A DNA stretch of 64,000 nucleotides from Isoetes taiwanensis (taxonomy: Eukaryota > Streptophyta > Lycopodiopsida > Isoetales > Isoetaceae). Both the position numbers and the translations under genes were made by a program. The notes under the pieces were generated by a model. That model saw only the letters and a program-made list of their open reading frames with translations. It was not told the origin of the DNA and made no database searches. Below are positions 1 to 12,969 of this stretch, in pieces. The DNA lies in NCBI GenBank assembly GCA_021234155.1, contig JAJEKV010000169.1, positions 1-64,000 on the forward strand, in the 5' to 3' direction. Every line of letters starts with the position of its first letter. Positions within the stretch are counted from its first letter, which is position 1.

Positions 1-885
1 TTACATGCCCAAAGGAATACCGTAATACCTTCGAAAGTGACAAACATTATTAAGGATACATCTTCCTGGATGAAATCGATCAGATTGCATTGATGGAGTC
101 CATCGTAACATCTTGAATTCTCAAAGATAGAGACATATTATTTTATATACATAAGAAAGCAAATATAATCGATCATCAATGAGTTGTGCTCTTTACTTTA
201 GGAATTAAATGATATGCAACAGATAAGTTTGAAACCAATGCCTCACCAGATCAAGTCCTCATATGTCAACTATTCAAATGAAATAGATCATCCATTTCAT
301 GGCGAGCTACGTTCACGCCCACTAGATAGTCCAAATAAATATTGTAATGCCATCCCAGAAAATAGGAAAAGGTTTAGAGGCATAGTTAAGGCAATTTATG
401 CTCACCACCCTCACAAATTTAAAGTTGGCTAAAGTATTTTGATGACCACTACAACTTAAGTTAGTGCTAAATCATTATCCAATGATATCGTGATAGGACC
501 CTTTTTGCACCATCAATGAGAACTTAAAGAAGACTTCAACAATGCTCTACCAATATCTATCTTCTTAGTCAAAGAAGCCTATGTCTTGCCAAAATGCTTT
601 ATGTTCCTAGAATCATTTCATTCAAAGAATAGAATCTTGAGTACATTGATATACTTGCACCTATGGAATGCAAAACTAATAAGTCATTAATGTTATGAGA
701 GTGAGGAATAATTCAAAAGTTTATTAAGTGTAGTATTGCATGAAAACCACGTGGCTCTGCAATTCATCCCAATTTGTGTTTTGAAAGTAAATGGGCAATA
801 CCTATCATTCTAGCAATTCGATTAGAAAATGTAAGCATTCAAAACCACGCCGCCTCTATGTCTCTAAAATTCAAAGCTTCAAGAT
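1..885. other. Unassigned intergenic DNA
   Basis: AT-rich sequence without a recognisable coding region, RNA gene or paired terminal repeat. The short open frames here show no familiar motif. It borders the simple-sequence tail of the LINE that begins at 886. Confidence 0.5.
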
Positions 886-1587
886 TAGAATAGAATAGAA
901 TAGAATAGAATAGAAGGGTTTTAACATTCAAGGAGATCCAAAGCAAATTCATGGGACCCAATACAAAGAATGCATCAAAGTTACTATCGACCGATTAAAA
1001 ACCCCGCGGCGGGTTTTCGAGGAAAAACCATGGCAAAAGAATAAGAATGTCAGAAAATTGTACACATGTACAAAATATACAAAACACATTACCACACATC
1101 GAGTGGTGCCGACATAGCTGATCCTCGCATGTCCATGACCTACTGAGGTACAAAATGCCGTCCGCTCGAAAGTCGTGGCCAATATCATATGTAGGATCGG
1201 CGGGCCCTGACCACCAAGGTAAATATATTTAAATTGGATTATGTGGCATTCATCCTCAACGCTCCCCGCCATAACATTGCCAAAGCTTATCCCGCGCCTG
1301 CTCCCCATTCTAATAACCCATCTCAATTCGTGAGATGGTGTACCCCTATGCGGATCGAGGCAATGAGTTTATGCTCTTTCATAGGCGCATATGTGCGCCG
1401 GATAACATACTGCGCACTTGGCATTCTAATGTGGGGTTGATGTGGTCCCGTAATATGATGGCTTGACCTGTTCAAGAGCCGCATCCCGTGAGCTTGTCGA
1501 GGAAGTAGGGCCAAGATATTGCCTCAAGCTATGGGCGAACCACGCCTATTCGCACCTATATGCACCTGCGGCTCTTGTCCATTCCAT
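886..1587 (-). mobile_element. LINE fragment, 3' end (segment C of an interrupted LINE)
   Basis: This is the 3' end of a non-LTR retrotransposon read on the minus strand. It starts at a TAGAA repeat (886-915, ATTCT on the element's sense strand), the simple-sequence tail of the family. Further in it encodes IASIRIGVHHL and VEDECH, which match IASIRRSAHHLRIETGRW and AIEDESH in the copy at 48.3 kb. These resemble the C-terminal part of LINE ORF2, after the reverse transcriptase. The piece ends exactly where a CACTA element starts (1588), and LINE sequence resumes at 11320, so both belong to one insertion. The frame is broken. A shared 3' hairpin region lies at 975-1030. Confidence 0.7.
975..1030 (-). 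other. LINE 3' region: conserved GGTTTTTCCTCGAAAACC motif, copy 1
   Basis: On the minus strand this reads GGTTTTTCCTCGAAAACCC followed by a GC-rich bridge and GGGGTTTTTAATC. The same order is found at 29296-29376 (+), 48690-48750 (+) and 60134-60214 (-). Here the outer stem seen in the other three copies pairs poorly. Confidence 0.55.
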
Positions 1588-1600
1588 CACTACAAGAGAA
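1585..1600. repeat. Left end of CACTA element (TSD CAT plus TIR)
   Basis: The target-site duplication CAT (1585-1587) is followed by CACTACAAGAGAA, the diagnostic start of En/Spm (CACTA) transposons. The mirror image lies at 11307-11322. Confidence 0.9.
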
Positions 1601-4600
1601 ACGCGTCATATTGTCGTATTACGCCAAAATTGTTGACACAAATGGGATCTTTTGAACTCCATATAATCGTCACATCCTTGTCACTATGATGACATATTCA
1701 TTGGCCACAAAGTTGTCACCGAGGCCAACTATTATGACAAGATTGTGGCATTTTCAATTGTCATGACGTTAGACGCAAAGGCAATTTCTAACACCATTGA
1801 AGCAACATTGCAACGACAAAGAGTCAAGATAGCATTGATATCATTAAGGACATTATAACAAGTTTATTAGCAAATATATTATAAGTCATTTGACATCTTA
1901 GTAACACATTTGTAGTAAATAGTTGTGAGATATAATAAGAGACATTTCATCAAAATTGTGGCAAGCTAATAACAAACGTGTTGAGTTTATTCCTTCAAAT
2001 TGTAACAAATTTTAAGGCTCAAATTGTTCAACTTTGCATCAACTATTGAGTCAAGTATTGTGCCAAAGTATGGAACAAACTTTAAAGGCTCAAATGTTTC
2101 TACTTTGCATCAACCTAATAACCAAGATATTTCGTTAATAACAACATCTCTCTCAAAATCGCTTATTTTATTTATAGTGAATAATTTTTTTTCTACGTTG
2201 CAAAAAAAATAAGGTGGTACAAAAAGTTGAATGCTTTTTTTATTCATAATGATAAGGTTTTAACAAATGCTCAATGGCAGAAATACATGTTGAAAGAAAT
2301 AGATTACTAAAATTATTTTGAAGGCACTATTTATATCATCTCCATGTTCGTGGTCATCTTCATGTTGTGGATCGCACAGTGAAGGAGAGATGCCTTCACC
2401 GACACCATTCTTCTCTCCGCAGATTCTCCATTGTTCTCCTTCTCTCTCGCCGATTCTCCGTTGTTCTCCTATTAGCCACATACATATTACATATCGACTT
2501 ATCAAATTTGAGACGAGGAAATTAATGCATGTACTATATGTTTGACATGTCTACAATCTACCTCAAAACACAATCTTTTGAGCATACCTATAATATCTTG
2601 GCCATATTTGGTGGCCATGCCATTTCAAATCTTAAATACAAGAAGACCAATGTCATTTTATATAGTTAGATCTAACTTTTTTACATGACCTCCATTACAA
2701 ATTGAAGAAAATTAGTTCCAAATGCCTTGAGAAAAGAATAAACTTTTTTACCTCTTTCCTTCTCTTCCCCGCCGATTCACTATCCACATAGCACACATCT
2801 TTTACCGGCAAAAATACGAGAATTAGAGAATTAATCATTAGAAGATAATTGTACAAGTAATAGAGATGTAACACTATGAAATTAATAGTTGATGCCATGT
2901 ATTTGAGAACTAGGGGTCAAGAAATAATCTATGCCTAGGTTAATTATTGCGTAGATTCATATTGTACGCCAAAGAAGACCTTTTGCTCAAAATGCGATGA
3001 TTAGTGTTTGAAGGTCTAGGATTTTAGCAAATAAGTAGAAACCTATTATAAACAAAATTCATATAAATCAGTATGGCTGGATTTCTCGAAAGCGCATCGA
3101 TTGATAATTGAGGGCGTAAGATACGATGTCTTACAGGAGTTGTTCAAAAGGTTTTGATGTATCAAAATGACTCAAATCAATATGAACCGCGTAAGCACTA
3201 ATGATATTTGCTACGCGCCATTTGAGTTGCAATTTTTAAGAGACACTTTACATGATTTCATTCCCCTTTTTGACTTCTCGCTTTGAATATTATTCCCGGC
3301 TTTTTCCCTTAACATAATCCAAAGGTTATATGAAATTAAAGAAACACGTAAATTTAGTAACCTCGCCTTATGCAGAAAATTAAAGAAACATCCGCGTGTT
3401 TCAACCTAGAAAAAAGTAAAAGAAAGTACATCTAATTTTGGAAGATTACCACAGCTAAGGAGCAAGAACAGTTGGCAGGGTATGACAATGACCTAAACTA
3501 AAAGGACAAAGAGAAAATACCAAGTAGAAAAAGGACAAAGGAAATACCAAGGGCATGAAATATTGAATGGCGCCCGATATGTTAGGTAAGATCTATCACT
3601 AGCCCTTTATGGAGCAAAGGATCTCACAATGATAAGCAAATCCATGGGGAATACCAAAGATTTTATCCGGAACAACAACGTAACCGGGTTGTCGATTGAA
3701 TTGCATCAAGCTAAAAGAAATCTAGTGGTATAGGATATGCCATTGCTTATGACTCCACTACAAGGAGAACACAATTGGCATTGAATTGAAATGATTCTAC
3801 TTAATCTCGACTTGCCATTCCAAAGTTGCATGTTTGAAACTCGCCTCATGCTATTTTTTGTTTTGACACGCATGCATATACATATTCTCGGCATAATCGG
3901 GTTATCACCAACATGTGAAGAGGACATGGAAAACTACAATGAAAAATATGCAAAGAAATGCAAATTCTATAATAGGTTATCCGTGGAGGCTATTAAATAA
4001 GAACAATGAAAGAGCACAATCAAATCAAGCCAAGAGCAAAGAGGAAGGATAGTGAGAAATAGCCGATACAACTCAAAACTTTTCCAAACTATGATCTTGA
4101 AATGTACAACTAAAAAGTAACATGTTATGACCTCGCAAATAATTTTGGACATGCATTGTTTAGGGCACATGGATGTAAACTTAATGTGACGCAACGTAGT
4201 GCCGCTATGGAATGACAAAGATTAAGACAAAAGTGCATAAGAAAGCAAGTAAGAATCAGCTTCAATTTTGCTTGTCAATGACTTGGGGTCTATGATGATA
4301 AACGATTTGCGTGTTATGACCACTATTCTTATGCATGTCACACATGGGAGGCATCCTTATTCCTTTGAAAGGCTTGGGAATGTGATGTGTCAGCAAAGCA
4401 ATAAACTCATGGTAGTGGTCCGGCAATCGGCTTGCTTGGTCAAGCAATCGTGCTTGCTTGTCGCGATCAAGATCTCAAATAGATATGCACATAAATGTAT
4501 TGTCCTTAAACTAACGCTTTTGATGGCTCGGCTAATACATGGTAATGCGTAATATCTATGAAAGAAAGGCTAGCCGTAAAAATAAATCCAATGCAAATTA

Positions 4601-7318
4601 TGTTTTACTTCCGTGATACAAGGAATATGGATGCTCGATGAGTCGACTTTAATAAACAAGAACCACCTTCCTACCTAGATGGATAAGCAATTTCATCGGG
4701 TGCAGCGTAACCCCATGCATTCGTGAGACTCGCTAAAACACTAAGCGGACCTTTTTAAACTTCAAACCTAATTTTGCCACCTTACATAGATAATCCTTGA
4801 AGTTTAATGTAGAAAATTCAGTCAAGAAAGGCCCACTCCGTAATTCCTTCAATCTCACCAATTGAAAAGCCTTATTTAAGGCAAATACTTGATATAAGAT
4901 GGTACTTGTATTTTTTAGGCATAGAGCTTTTTCTTGTTACCAAGCAACTTTCCTACCTTCCGTATATAATTTAGTTAGAAGATATCATCCATGTGATGAT
5001 AAATGTACAAAATGCATGGTTGTTGTCTTACAGATCTATTGGCAACAATCAACTGATAAGTGTCACAAAATATGATTATCATACTAGAGACAAGGCAAAT
5101 ACCTTTAGATCTTTCTCGAATAGCGCATGCCAAATCACCTAACCCTATCTTCCGAGAGAGTACGCCAGTGATCTTTCACCTCGATCCGAAATTCGCCTCC
5201 AAATGGGTTGTACTACCCGATTGAACCCAAAACTATAGTCAAAGATATCAAACGATACATCGCTTGTTGCTCCCCGGAAGGGTTAATGTGATGTTAAAGA
5301 TCAGGATCCATTTGTAGAAAAAATCTCACCCAAAAGATTCTTCACCTTCCCCGAACAAGAAATAACGGCATCCACCATGTCAAATAAGGGAGATCAAGGA
5401 TGCAGAGAAATTAATGAACAAATGCATACCGTGAGGTTGCATCATCTTGTTCTAAGCTTTTCCTCCACTCCGCATTACTTGAAAACCAAAGTTCCCCGAT
5501 TCCAAAAATGTTATTACATTGCAGAGACGCATCCTTGAGAAACATCAAGCATAATATCATTATATAAAATATCCACAATTTGAGTTTCGCCTTTTAGAAA
5601 TGAAAGCTTCGATAATACTATTTTTCCATTACAAAAATGCTCCCCATTAGAAGAGAGTCCATTTGTAGAAAATGAATTGTATACATCAAGCAATGATCCA
5701 ATGCTATTGTTCTCAAATGCAACTGCCCCCTTTGTTCCACGGATAGAGGATCGCCTTAAAATGAGAAAATATCTAAATTGTCAACAATAGTACGCCTTTA
5801 GTAGCATGAACCTCGTGTCGGTCAACCGGGGCTTAGGGCTCTTGTCAAGAATATCCAAACAAGTCCCTATTGAACCCATTGGAAATCTTAGAATGTGCTT
5901 GTGGAGATGGTAGCACAAAGTCAGCCCCAATCATCGTAATCATCATTATTCACAAAGAAGCTCCTCTTCCCCGACTTGATAGATATGCACCATTAACATT
6001 CGATGAGATTGACCGCTCCATTAGGGGTGTATTTGTTTATAGCATGAAAGTCGAAATTTGTGGGGTGAAGTTATCTAATGGTGAACACCGTTTGCAATGA
6101 ATTCAATCCGCATCCATGTGCCATTAACATAAAGTTGCCGGAGATAAGTCCCATTCTACGCCATGTAAAAACTCGCCATCGATTTAATTAGTCGCCATGA
6201 AAATGGTGCCCGTGCCAAACCTTAAAGAATTCAAATAAGGATTAATATGGGGATTATGTGCAACTAATTTATAAGGCACGCATCGATAATGCGTTACTAC
6301 GGTTTCTTTGTACCTATTATCTCCGCAAAATCTATATGGGCAAAGATTTTCCAGCCCGCCATCAAGGGGATCGTACATCATTTCGCTAAACTATAGAGCC
6401 ATTAATGATCCACTTGATGTAAGCAAAGCCCGTGCAAATGATACATTTTGCATTTCCGCTTTCACTATTTTTTTGCATTGGTCCCGCAATACAAACATTT
6501 CTTGACATCTCTAAATTTTAAATACATTGTTTAGTTGTAATTCATTTGTTGGCATCGTAATTTCAAACACCAAATCAAGGTGAACAAGTCAAAACTCGAT
6601 GGGTCTCAAGAGAGCACTCTTTGCTTGAATTCCTTGAATTGAGCAAGCAAGTCTGAGTATTGAGCTAAAAATGGCTGAAAAATGGTTGATGGAGTCGGGC
6701 GGTCGCACTCGCAGACAAGAATATCGTAACCGTAGTTGCATCCTTATATCCGAGATTGTAATACACATGCATAGCATACAAAGAGAACACGAAGCCATCC
6801 GTGTTTTGGCATGTCTAAACACCGTAATATTTCAAAAAATAGGGTGCTTACGTAAGAAATCGATGCCTAGCTAGTCTTCCATCGCTTTTGTCGCTTTGTG
6901 AATGGCTTTTCTTGCCATCTGCAAAAAAATATGGCAATATTGAGCTTGCTCAATATATTGCGTAATGCACTTTCAGCCAAGTTGAGATTTGCTAAGTGGT
7001 GCACTGATTCTATAGTGCTTTACTAAGTCTAGAAATTCCTTCTACATGAAAACCAAATGTATATATGTTCCTGATCCCACAATGATCCTTAGAAAAACAT
7101 TTGAGGGGAGCGATCATTATAGAGAAAAATGGATTTGTAGGGAAATTTAAGTGCTTTGGGTTCACTTAAAAACAATCTCCTCGGGATGCCAAATATTGAG
7201 ATGAAATGGGTAATGCACGCACACAAAGCATTTCCATAAACGATCTTAGGTGGGTTATGCTTACAAGGGATAAGATATGAGCCGCCGCATTGTGTGTGGG
7301 GTCATTTTGGAAGGCTTT

Positions 7319-7367
7319 AAATTTTGTGAGCTGAAAATTTCACCGAAATTTTCAGCTCACAAAATTT
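7319..7367. repeat. Perfect 23-bp inverted repeat with 3-nt loop
   Basis: The arm 7319-7341 (AAATTTTGTGAGCTGAAAAT...) and the arm 7345-7367 are exact reverse complements, separated by ACC. It lies inside the CACTA element. It could be a nested foldback remnant or a small-RNA hairpin; nothing shows that it is transcribed. Confidence 0.85.
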
Positions 7368-8206
7368 GCCAACGAAAAAAATCCGCACTCCGAAATTTTG
7401 TCTTTTTGCTTTTCCTACAAGCTTTTCCACGGAAATATTGGCGGCGCCCGCTAGAAGGGGACAAATAGGGGGCGGACGGAAGGGGGACGGAGGCAGGGGT
7501 CGACGGATCTGTTTTTGCAAAATGACGGATCTCGACTCTGCTTTTCGCAGCGAAAATCCCCGCCGCTTGGCCCTATAATTTCGTGGTGCCGCTTTTTTCA
7601 GGGTCCGGAATGGGATCGCGGAAACAAAAATGAAGGAAGCAAAAATTAGAAGCATTGACCGTAAAACGCATCTCCTTCTTTGAAGATCGATTGCACCCGC
7701 CTCGATCGTGGAGCAACTTAAGGAAAAGAAAAGCATGAAATCCCCCGAGATATCCCTCGCCGATTGTTTCCGCCAAGCACTAGCCGCAAAAGAAACATCT
7801 CCTCCGATATGTTCCCTTCTCGCTTGAACGCAGTGCAATGGGTGCCAAGAATCGATTTACAATTTGTGAAAAAAATCTTGATTAGGGAATGAATTCAATG
7901 GTCGATGGTGGTTCCTTAGTATTTGGTTGGTCATGCATCCAAAGGAAAAGGATCAATGGTTTCATGGTTTCAATATTTTAAGCCATTAAAACAAGGTGTC
8001 ACTGCGACGAGGGATTGCACTCTAGAGATATATCGTGCTTATCATGCATTATATGCGAATCATTGTATTCCACATCACAAGATTTTGAACTCAAGCACTT
8101 GCCAAAGATCCTTTTGCCTCTTCAAAGCTTCCACATTCAAAGATACATGCCCAACATGCATCGCTCCAACAAAAACATCAGTTGAAGTTCATTGTCAATG
8201 AACCGC

Positions 8207-8823
8207 TCATGAGTATATCCGCCTTTCTATGACCCCAAGGTTGCCACATGCTTTCATTATAATTGAAAACATGATAACATCAGCTTTCGTTCCCTCCTGC
8301 TGCATTTTATCAAAATATTCTAGGGCAAGACAACCTTCTGCCTGCTGAGCATATCCACCAATCATTGTGCTCCATGACACTAGATTTTTATTTTCCAGAC
8401 TAATGAATACCAAATATGCCTCATCCAAGCTCCCACACTTGGCATACATGTCAACAAGTGTGCCACCCACAAAAGTATTGAATTGAAGCCCACTGCAGAT
8501 AATCTGTTCATGAATCAACCTCCCTTGTTTGATTGCTGATGTCTCAATGCATGCCTTTAGCATTGTAACATACACATGCTGATTGCTTTCGCCATCCACT
8601 TATGGTATAACTTCAGGGCACTCTCAGCTAGCCTCTGATCAACGTAAGCTGAAAGAATTGCATTCCATGTATAGATACTTGATTGGGATATATTGTTAAA
8701 TGACTTATTTGCTCCAATCAAACATCCACAATAAGCAAATAAACGTATTAGATGGTCTCCTAAGACAGCAATTAAATCAAGGCCAGATTGCACCATCACA
8801 GTATGCAGTCGGTTGCCAGACAC
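8207..8823 (-). pseudogene. PPR protein gene fragment carried in the CACTA element
   Basis: PPR proteins are RNA-binding factors that act on organelle transcripts. Read on the minus strand from 8823, the sequence encodes GNRLHTVMVQSGLDLIAVLG...SIYTWNAILSAYV, then after a frame change near 8590 KACIETSAIKQGRLIHEQII, FVGGTLVDMYAKCGSLDEA, NLVSWSTMIGGYAQQ and EYFDKMQQEGTKADVIMFS. This is the P-L-S repeat pattern of the plant PLS class, about 200 residues and roughly six repeats. There is no start, no organelle transit peptide and no C-terminal E/DYW domain; the frame ends at 8207. It sits in the interior of the CACTA element, so it is best read as captured host sequence. The single frame change is either decay or a sequencing error. 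Confidence 0.85.
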
Positions 8824-8971
8824 CAGGTCTTTCTTTCTGCAACACTCCTTCGACAGATCTGCTGAATGTTTGAATCAAAGTTCCGGTTAACCGGTTTGCA
8901 CAGCGGCCGCTCTGCAATAGTGGCGACCGCCAGTTTACAGGCGACAACGAGTTTTGAACAGTTTCCCGCAT

Positions 8972-11306
8972 ATTCTAGGTATATTCTAACATATACTTAG
9001 AATATGCTGGAAACCCACATAAACGAGGGTTTGCCCCCTTGGGGCAACCCAAAAATGGGGTGTAAACTTCTATGTGTTATGTGTTTTATAAGGCAAAAAA
9101 AACTATAGCTAAAAACTACATATCAAACTATAGTTAAAATTACAATTGTTTCAATAGTCAGTACCTTGGGATGGCATTTAAAGGAAGTCGCATTTTTTTG
9201 GAGATCCTTCTAACAAGTAAGAGAGAAGTAGAACTTGGTGGGAGGAGTTGGTGGGAGAAGTTGTTAGAGAGGACCCAAAGCTTTTATTGACCCAACGGGT
9301 TTTGAAACCCACTGGAATCCAATGCTCATATAAATAAATGAAAGACAAATACAAATAGCTCAAATTCATTAAATCATGGTGCAACATTGCCATAGTCGTA
9401 GCTAGGTATTACAAGCTGCGCTAATAAAAAGTCTCAGCACAATACATCTAAAGCATTCACCATTAGCTGCCAGAATCCGCCATAGCCCTCAAAACAGAGG
9501 AAGCAAGACTAAAAGTGCCGCGGCACAATTGGAGCCGTCCGATCTAGGGCAAGATTCAAAACAGACGTCCAATATAATTTTATCATATAGGATGGCATGC
9601 TTGAAATTACCAAAAGGAAAAAATCTCCCATGTATAGCACATTATCCCGCTAGAAAGACTCATTATCCATCATGCACCTAGGATTGCCAACTTGCTCTGT
9701 CTAATTAGAAGAAAACATTCGAGACCAACATAAAGGGCATACGAAAAGGGAATATAATAGTAGAAATATTAATCTAACAAAAAAAAGGGTACTCATCATG
9801 CCCCCACAAGATGCATAAAATAATTATCGGGGGATAACCCTTCCTAACATGACCAATGCAACATAACTTAGAGTAGCAAACCAATTGGTGTTGGACATGA
9901 AAATACTCGGACCCTAGTGATATAGGTCAAATCTAGGCTAATATGCCTTTGAGAGTAGTAATCGAAGATTTCCTACCTCTAAAGTGGTCGAGAGTTATGC
10001 GTGGTTCCCCGATATTAGACGAGAGACCCCAAGAGGAAGAACTAAAAACCCTCCCTATGCACCGTTCCAAACTTCCCCGCAATGATGGCTCGTGAATAAG
10101 CTAAACATCATGCGATCGACATGACAGTAAGGCATGAAATGACAGCCGACCGCAAGATTAGCCAAAGTTACCCCAAGGCACATGTTTGAGAAGTAGACGA
10201 TCGATCAAATGCCCTGACTACTTAAGAACATACCCCTTTACACTATAGCACTAGGCTAGAGGGCAAAGGCATTGATGACTGGGGTGGTAGTTACAAGGGT
10301 GTTCTCGGTATATCTAATGATGTTGATGACCCATTGTTGCATGACGCTAAGAAGGAGAATTGGAAGATATTGGCATCAACTTTGAAAAGGATGGCGGTAT
10401 TTGGGAGAAGGTTTGCTTGAGGATGATATCGATGAACATGTTCCTTTAGATTCCATTGGCACTTACACAAGAGGTTGATAAAGAAACAACTTATCTCCGC
10501 CCCTGCCTCCATGTAATTCGGCCAATAGCCATTCATGGTCATGATGAGGATTATATTGAAGATGAAGAGATTACCGACATGTACATGATCATTCCAAGCA
10601 ATTAGAGGTTTGGCTCTTCATTTATATCTAGATGATGATGAGATAGAGGACATTGAGCATGATCTAAGTGAGCATGTATCATATGATTAATCAGCATTGT
10701 TAATCTTATTGCTATAACTACTATGGTACACATAATTTTTGTTGAGCATTGTCTTATCTTCTTTATCGCTTTGTTCCCTTCTTCATTTTGCCGTACCCTT
10801 TACCATTACATATTTTCCTTCGGCCCCACTAGTTCTTGGTATTCACATCATTTCTTGGATTATTCCAAGTAATAACCCTTGCTGCAATATTATAGGTTTA
10901 ATGACGATGAAAGTATTGGGCAAGCGCTAGTAGTGACTTAGTTATAATATTGCTTAAAAAATGTTGCAACAACCCAATTTAAATTGAGATATAAAGTTGA
11001 CAAATGCTCCATAAAATTCCGCTGAAATATTAGATGAAATTTTGGATAACATTTTGTTATAAGTTTTAAGAAAAGATTGTCACAACTTAGCTATAATATT
11101 GTACGTAAGTTGTTGCAATAACTTGCTCAAATAGTGCTAAAATTTTGACAAAGGGAAGTCATTGCTTTGACGAAAAAATTTGACGCCATGCATTAGACAC
11201 ATTTTTGACATAACACAAAAAAGCTTGTGTCAAGATAGTAGCATTTGACACAAAATTGACACAAGATCTCAAGGGCTTGTCACAAAGGTTGACACTATAT
11301 CCCCAT
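8972..11306. other. CACTA interior, right part: no gene recognised
   Basis: No familiar protein motif. Around 10270-10690 a plus-strand stretch encodes acidic peptides (such as HGHDEDYIEDEEITDMY and DDDEIEDIEHD) in a broken frame. It could be the remains of a transposon protein, but I cannot assign it. Confidence 0.4.
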
Positions 11307-11322
11307 CCCTCTTGTAGTGCAT
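11307..11322. repeat. Right end of CACTA element (TIR plus TSD CAT)
   Basis: CCCTCTTGTAGTG ends at 11319 and is followed by CAT (11320-11322), the same triplet as at the left end. Confidence 0.9.
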
Positions 11323-12390
11323 CCGCCCGACCAATCGAAGCTATCTTTGTCTTTTTAGCGTGCCTTCAAGCAATCGCAGCCCCATTGCCATTGTATAGGC
11401 CGTGAGGGAGACGAGAATCACCCATACCCACCACTTTCTAAACGAAGTTGATGTGGCGGCCAAGGGCTGCTCTTGAAGAGGTAAGAAGCCTCGATACGGG
11501 CCCGCGGACTTCACCCCTAGCCTCGTGACAAGAAGGCTTTTACGCCGTTTCTAATTCATTCCACGTGGCTTAGGGACACCATTGGCCCCCGTGACTTCAA
11601 CCCCGTGATAAAAGGACGTACTCCACCAAGACCCTAAACAAAAGCGACCGATGAGCCGAAATCATACAAACACGCCTCGCGGGTCGTTGTTCTCGCATCG
11701 CAGATAGTGCCTTCCAAACCGCCAGCACCGCAAATGAATGGAAGTGTCCAAGTACATGGCAGAAGGAAACTCCACTCCCATGTACTGGTAACTTCGTGCC
11801 ACCTCTACATTTTGTCTGTAGTAACTGATGGAAGGGATCCTTTGGCTGGCATGATGATGATATGATGACCACATTAGTCTTGGCCAGGTTAACGCGCATG
11901 CTTGTCGCCTGCTAGAATATGTCCAAGGCATCAAGGTGGCATTGCATGTCTGCCGAGGTGTAGGCTAGAATGTCTACATCATCCACATATATTAGCTATC
12001 TGGTGACACGATGCAGTAGTTGAACATCGTCCCCACCATTATTGATAAACCAGCGTTCGAGCTGATCAATGTAGAGATTGGGGAGAGAGGGCATCCCTGA
12101 TGGACCCTGATACCGCTATCAAATGGCCAGTTGTAACTGGCCTGAACGCCTCTCATGTAGCCTGTAAGCTGCATTTTGTAGATCTGCAGGGACCCCTAGC
12201 TCTCGCAACCGTGCCCACAGCTTTTCCCGAGGCACAATATTAAAGGCTTTGGCAAAATCTACGAAGCAGCAATACAATACGATTCCTGTTGTCCTCGACT
12301 AGACTTCCCAACGTGAAGATTGGTCAATGGTTAAGTACCAAGACTTGAACCCTACCTGTGTTAGCCCACACTACGCCGCTTCTACCAAAT
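11320..12390 (-). mobile_element. LINE fragment, reverse transcriptase core (segment B)
   Basis: The minus strand encodes reverse-transcriptase landmarks of a non-LTR element: VHQGCPLSP (about 12085-12110), the catalytic YVDD followed by VDILAY (about 11961-11989) and MRVNLAKTNVVIISS (about 11860-11900), the usual order of RT blocks 4 to 6. Downstream QYMGVEFPSAMYLD matches the post-RT region. The frame is broken several times. The piece is bounded at the left by the CACTA duplication and at the right by the 5' LTR of the copia element; segment A (17808-18235) continues it upstream and segment C (886-1587) continues it downstream. Confidence 0.8.
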
Positions 12391-12942
12391 TGGTTGGAAA
12401 TGACAAAATTATGTGTCATGTGATATTCTAATCTATGAGAAGCAAAGGGCGTGAGATTAGAGTTGTTAAATGGTGTCATGTTATTCAAAGTTAAGCAGCT
12501 TGAATGGGGGGCCTATGAGAAGCAAAGGCGAGGGTCAAGGTCAAAAGTCAAAGTCAAAGTCAAAGTCAAAGTCAAAGTCAAAGGTGGCGGGCACACCCTA
12601 CCCGGGTGTTGCTGGGCTCGCTAGAAACACACGCACACCCCCGCCCGCCACTTAGGGTTTTGGGTTGATCGGTCCACGGTCAAAGTCAACGCAAATTGGA
12701 AGATAAGGACGTGAGGCATCCTATTATTTAGGCAAGTTGAAAAACTTTCTATATGAAGGGCATGCACGATTTGACAAGTGGATATATCCAGTTGATGAGA
12801 AAATATATATATGACCCGATTGTCATAGAAAATATATACCGAAAGTGCGATATAAGTGCATGTATGCAAATATAGGTGCGGAGGGGTTTGAAGGAGACAG
12901 AGTCTTGGCATACTTGGTTCAATCCCAAGCTCGATTCTAACA
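12391..12942 (+). repeat. 5' LTR of the copia element
   Basis: Starts at a TG-like end and runs to ATTCTAACA. It matches 17268-17807 along its length, including a GTCAAA repeat run (about 12540-12585 here), a GGTGGCGGGCACACCCTACC block and a T-arm-like block near its end. Confidence 0.9.
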
Positions 12943-12956
12943 TTGGTATCGAGCTA
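12943..12956 (+). promoter_or_regulatory. Primer-binding site (initiator tRNA-Met type)
   Basis: TTGGTATCGAGC lies immediately after the 5' LTR and resembles the TGGTATCAGAGC complement of plant initiator tRNA-Met used by most copia elements. Confidence 0.75.
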
Positions 12957-12969
12957 ACTAAATCCCCGC

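Larger units (their letters stand above)
1588..11319. mobile_element. CACTA (En/Spm) DNA transposon, 9,732 bp, nested in a LINE
   Basis: Both ends are visible: CACTACAAGAG at 1588 and CTCTTGTAGTG ending at 11319, flanked by the 3-bp duplication CAT (1585-1587 and 11320-11322). Three-base duplications and CACTA ends define this superfamily. Subterminal DNA (about 1600-2000 and 10900-11300) is rich in short TTGTCA/TGACA and TTGTGAC-like words, typical of CACTA ends. I could not recognise the transposase (TNP2-type) or TNPA in the interior, which has only short open frames, so the element is non-autonomous or heavily decayed. It carries a PPR gene fragment (8207-8823) and a perfect hairpin (7319-7367). 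Much of the interior is poor in CAG/CTG, which may reflect consensus errors and could hide coding frames. Confidence 0.88.

Noticed and set aside
7317-7838. Minus-strand open frame of 173 codons
   Set aside because: Composition is that of GC-rich random translation, overlapping the 23-bp hairpin; no domain is visible and it lies inside the CACTA interior.
11320-11322. CAT repeated at the CACTA borders as chance
   Set aside because: Chance was rejected: the triplet abuts exact CACTA/TAGTG ends on both sides and the flanks belong to the same LINE.
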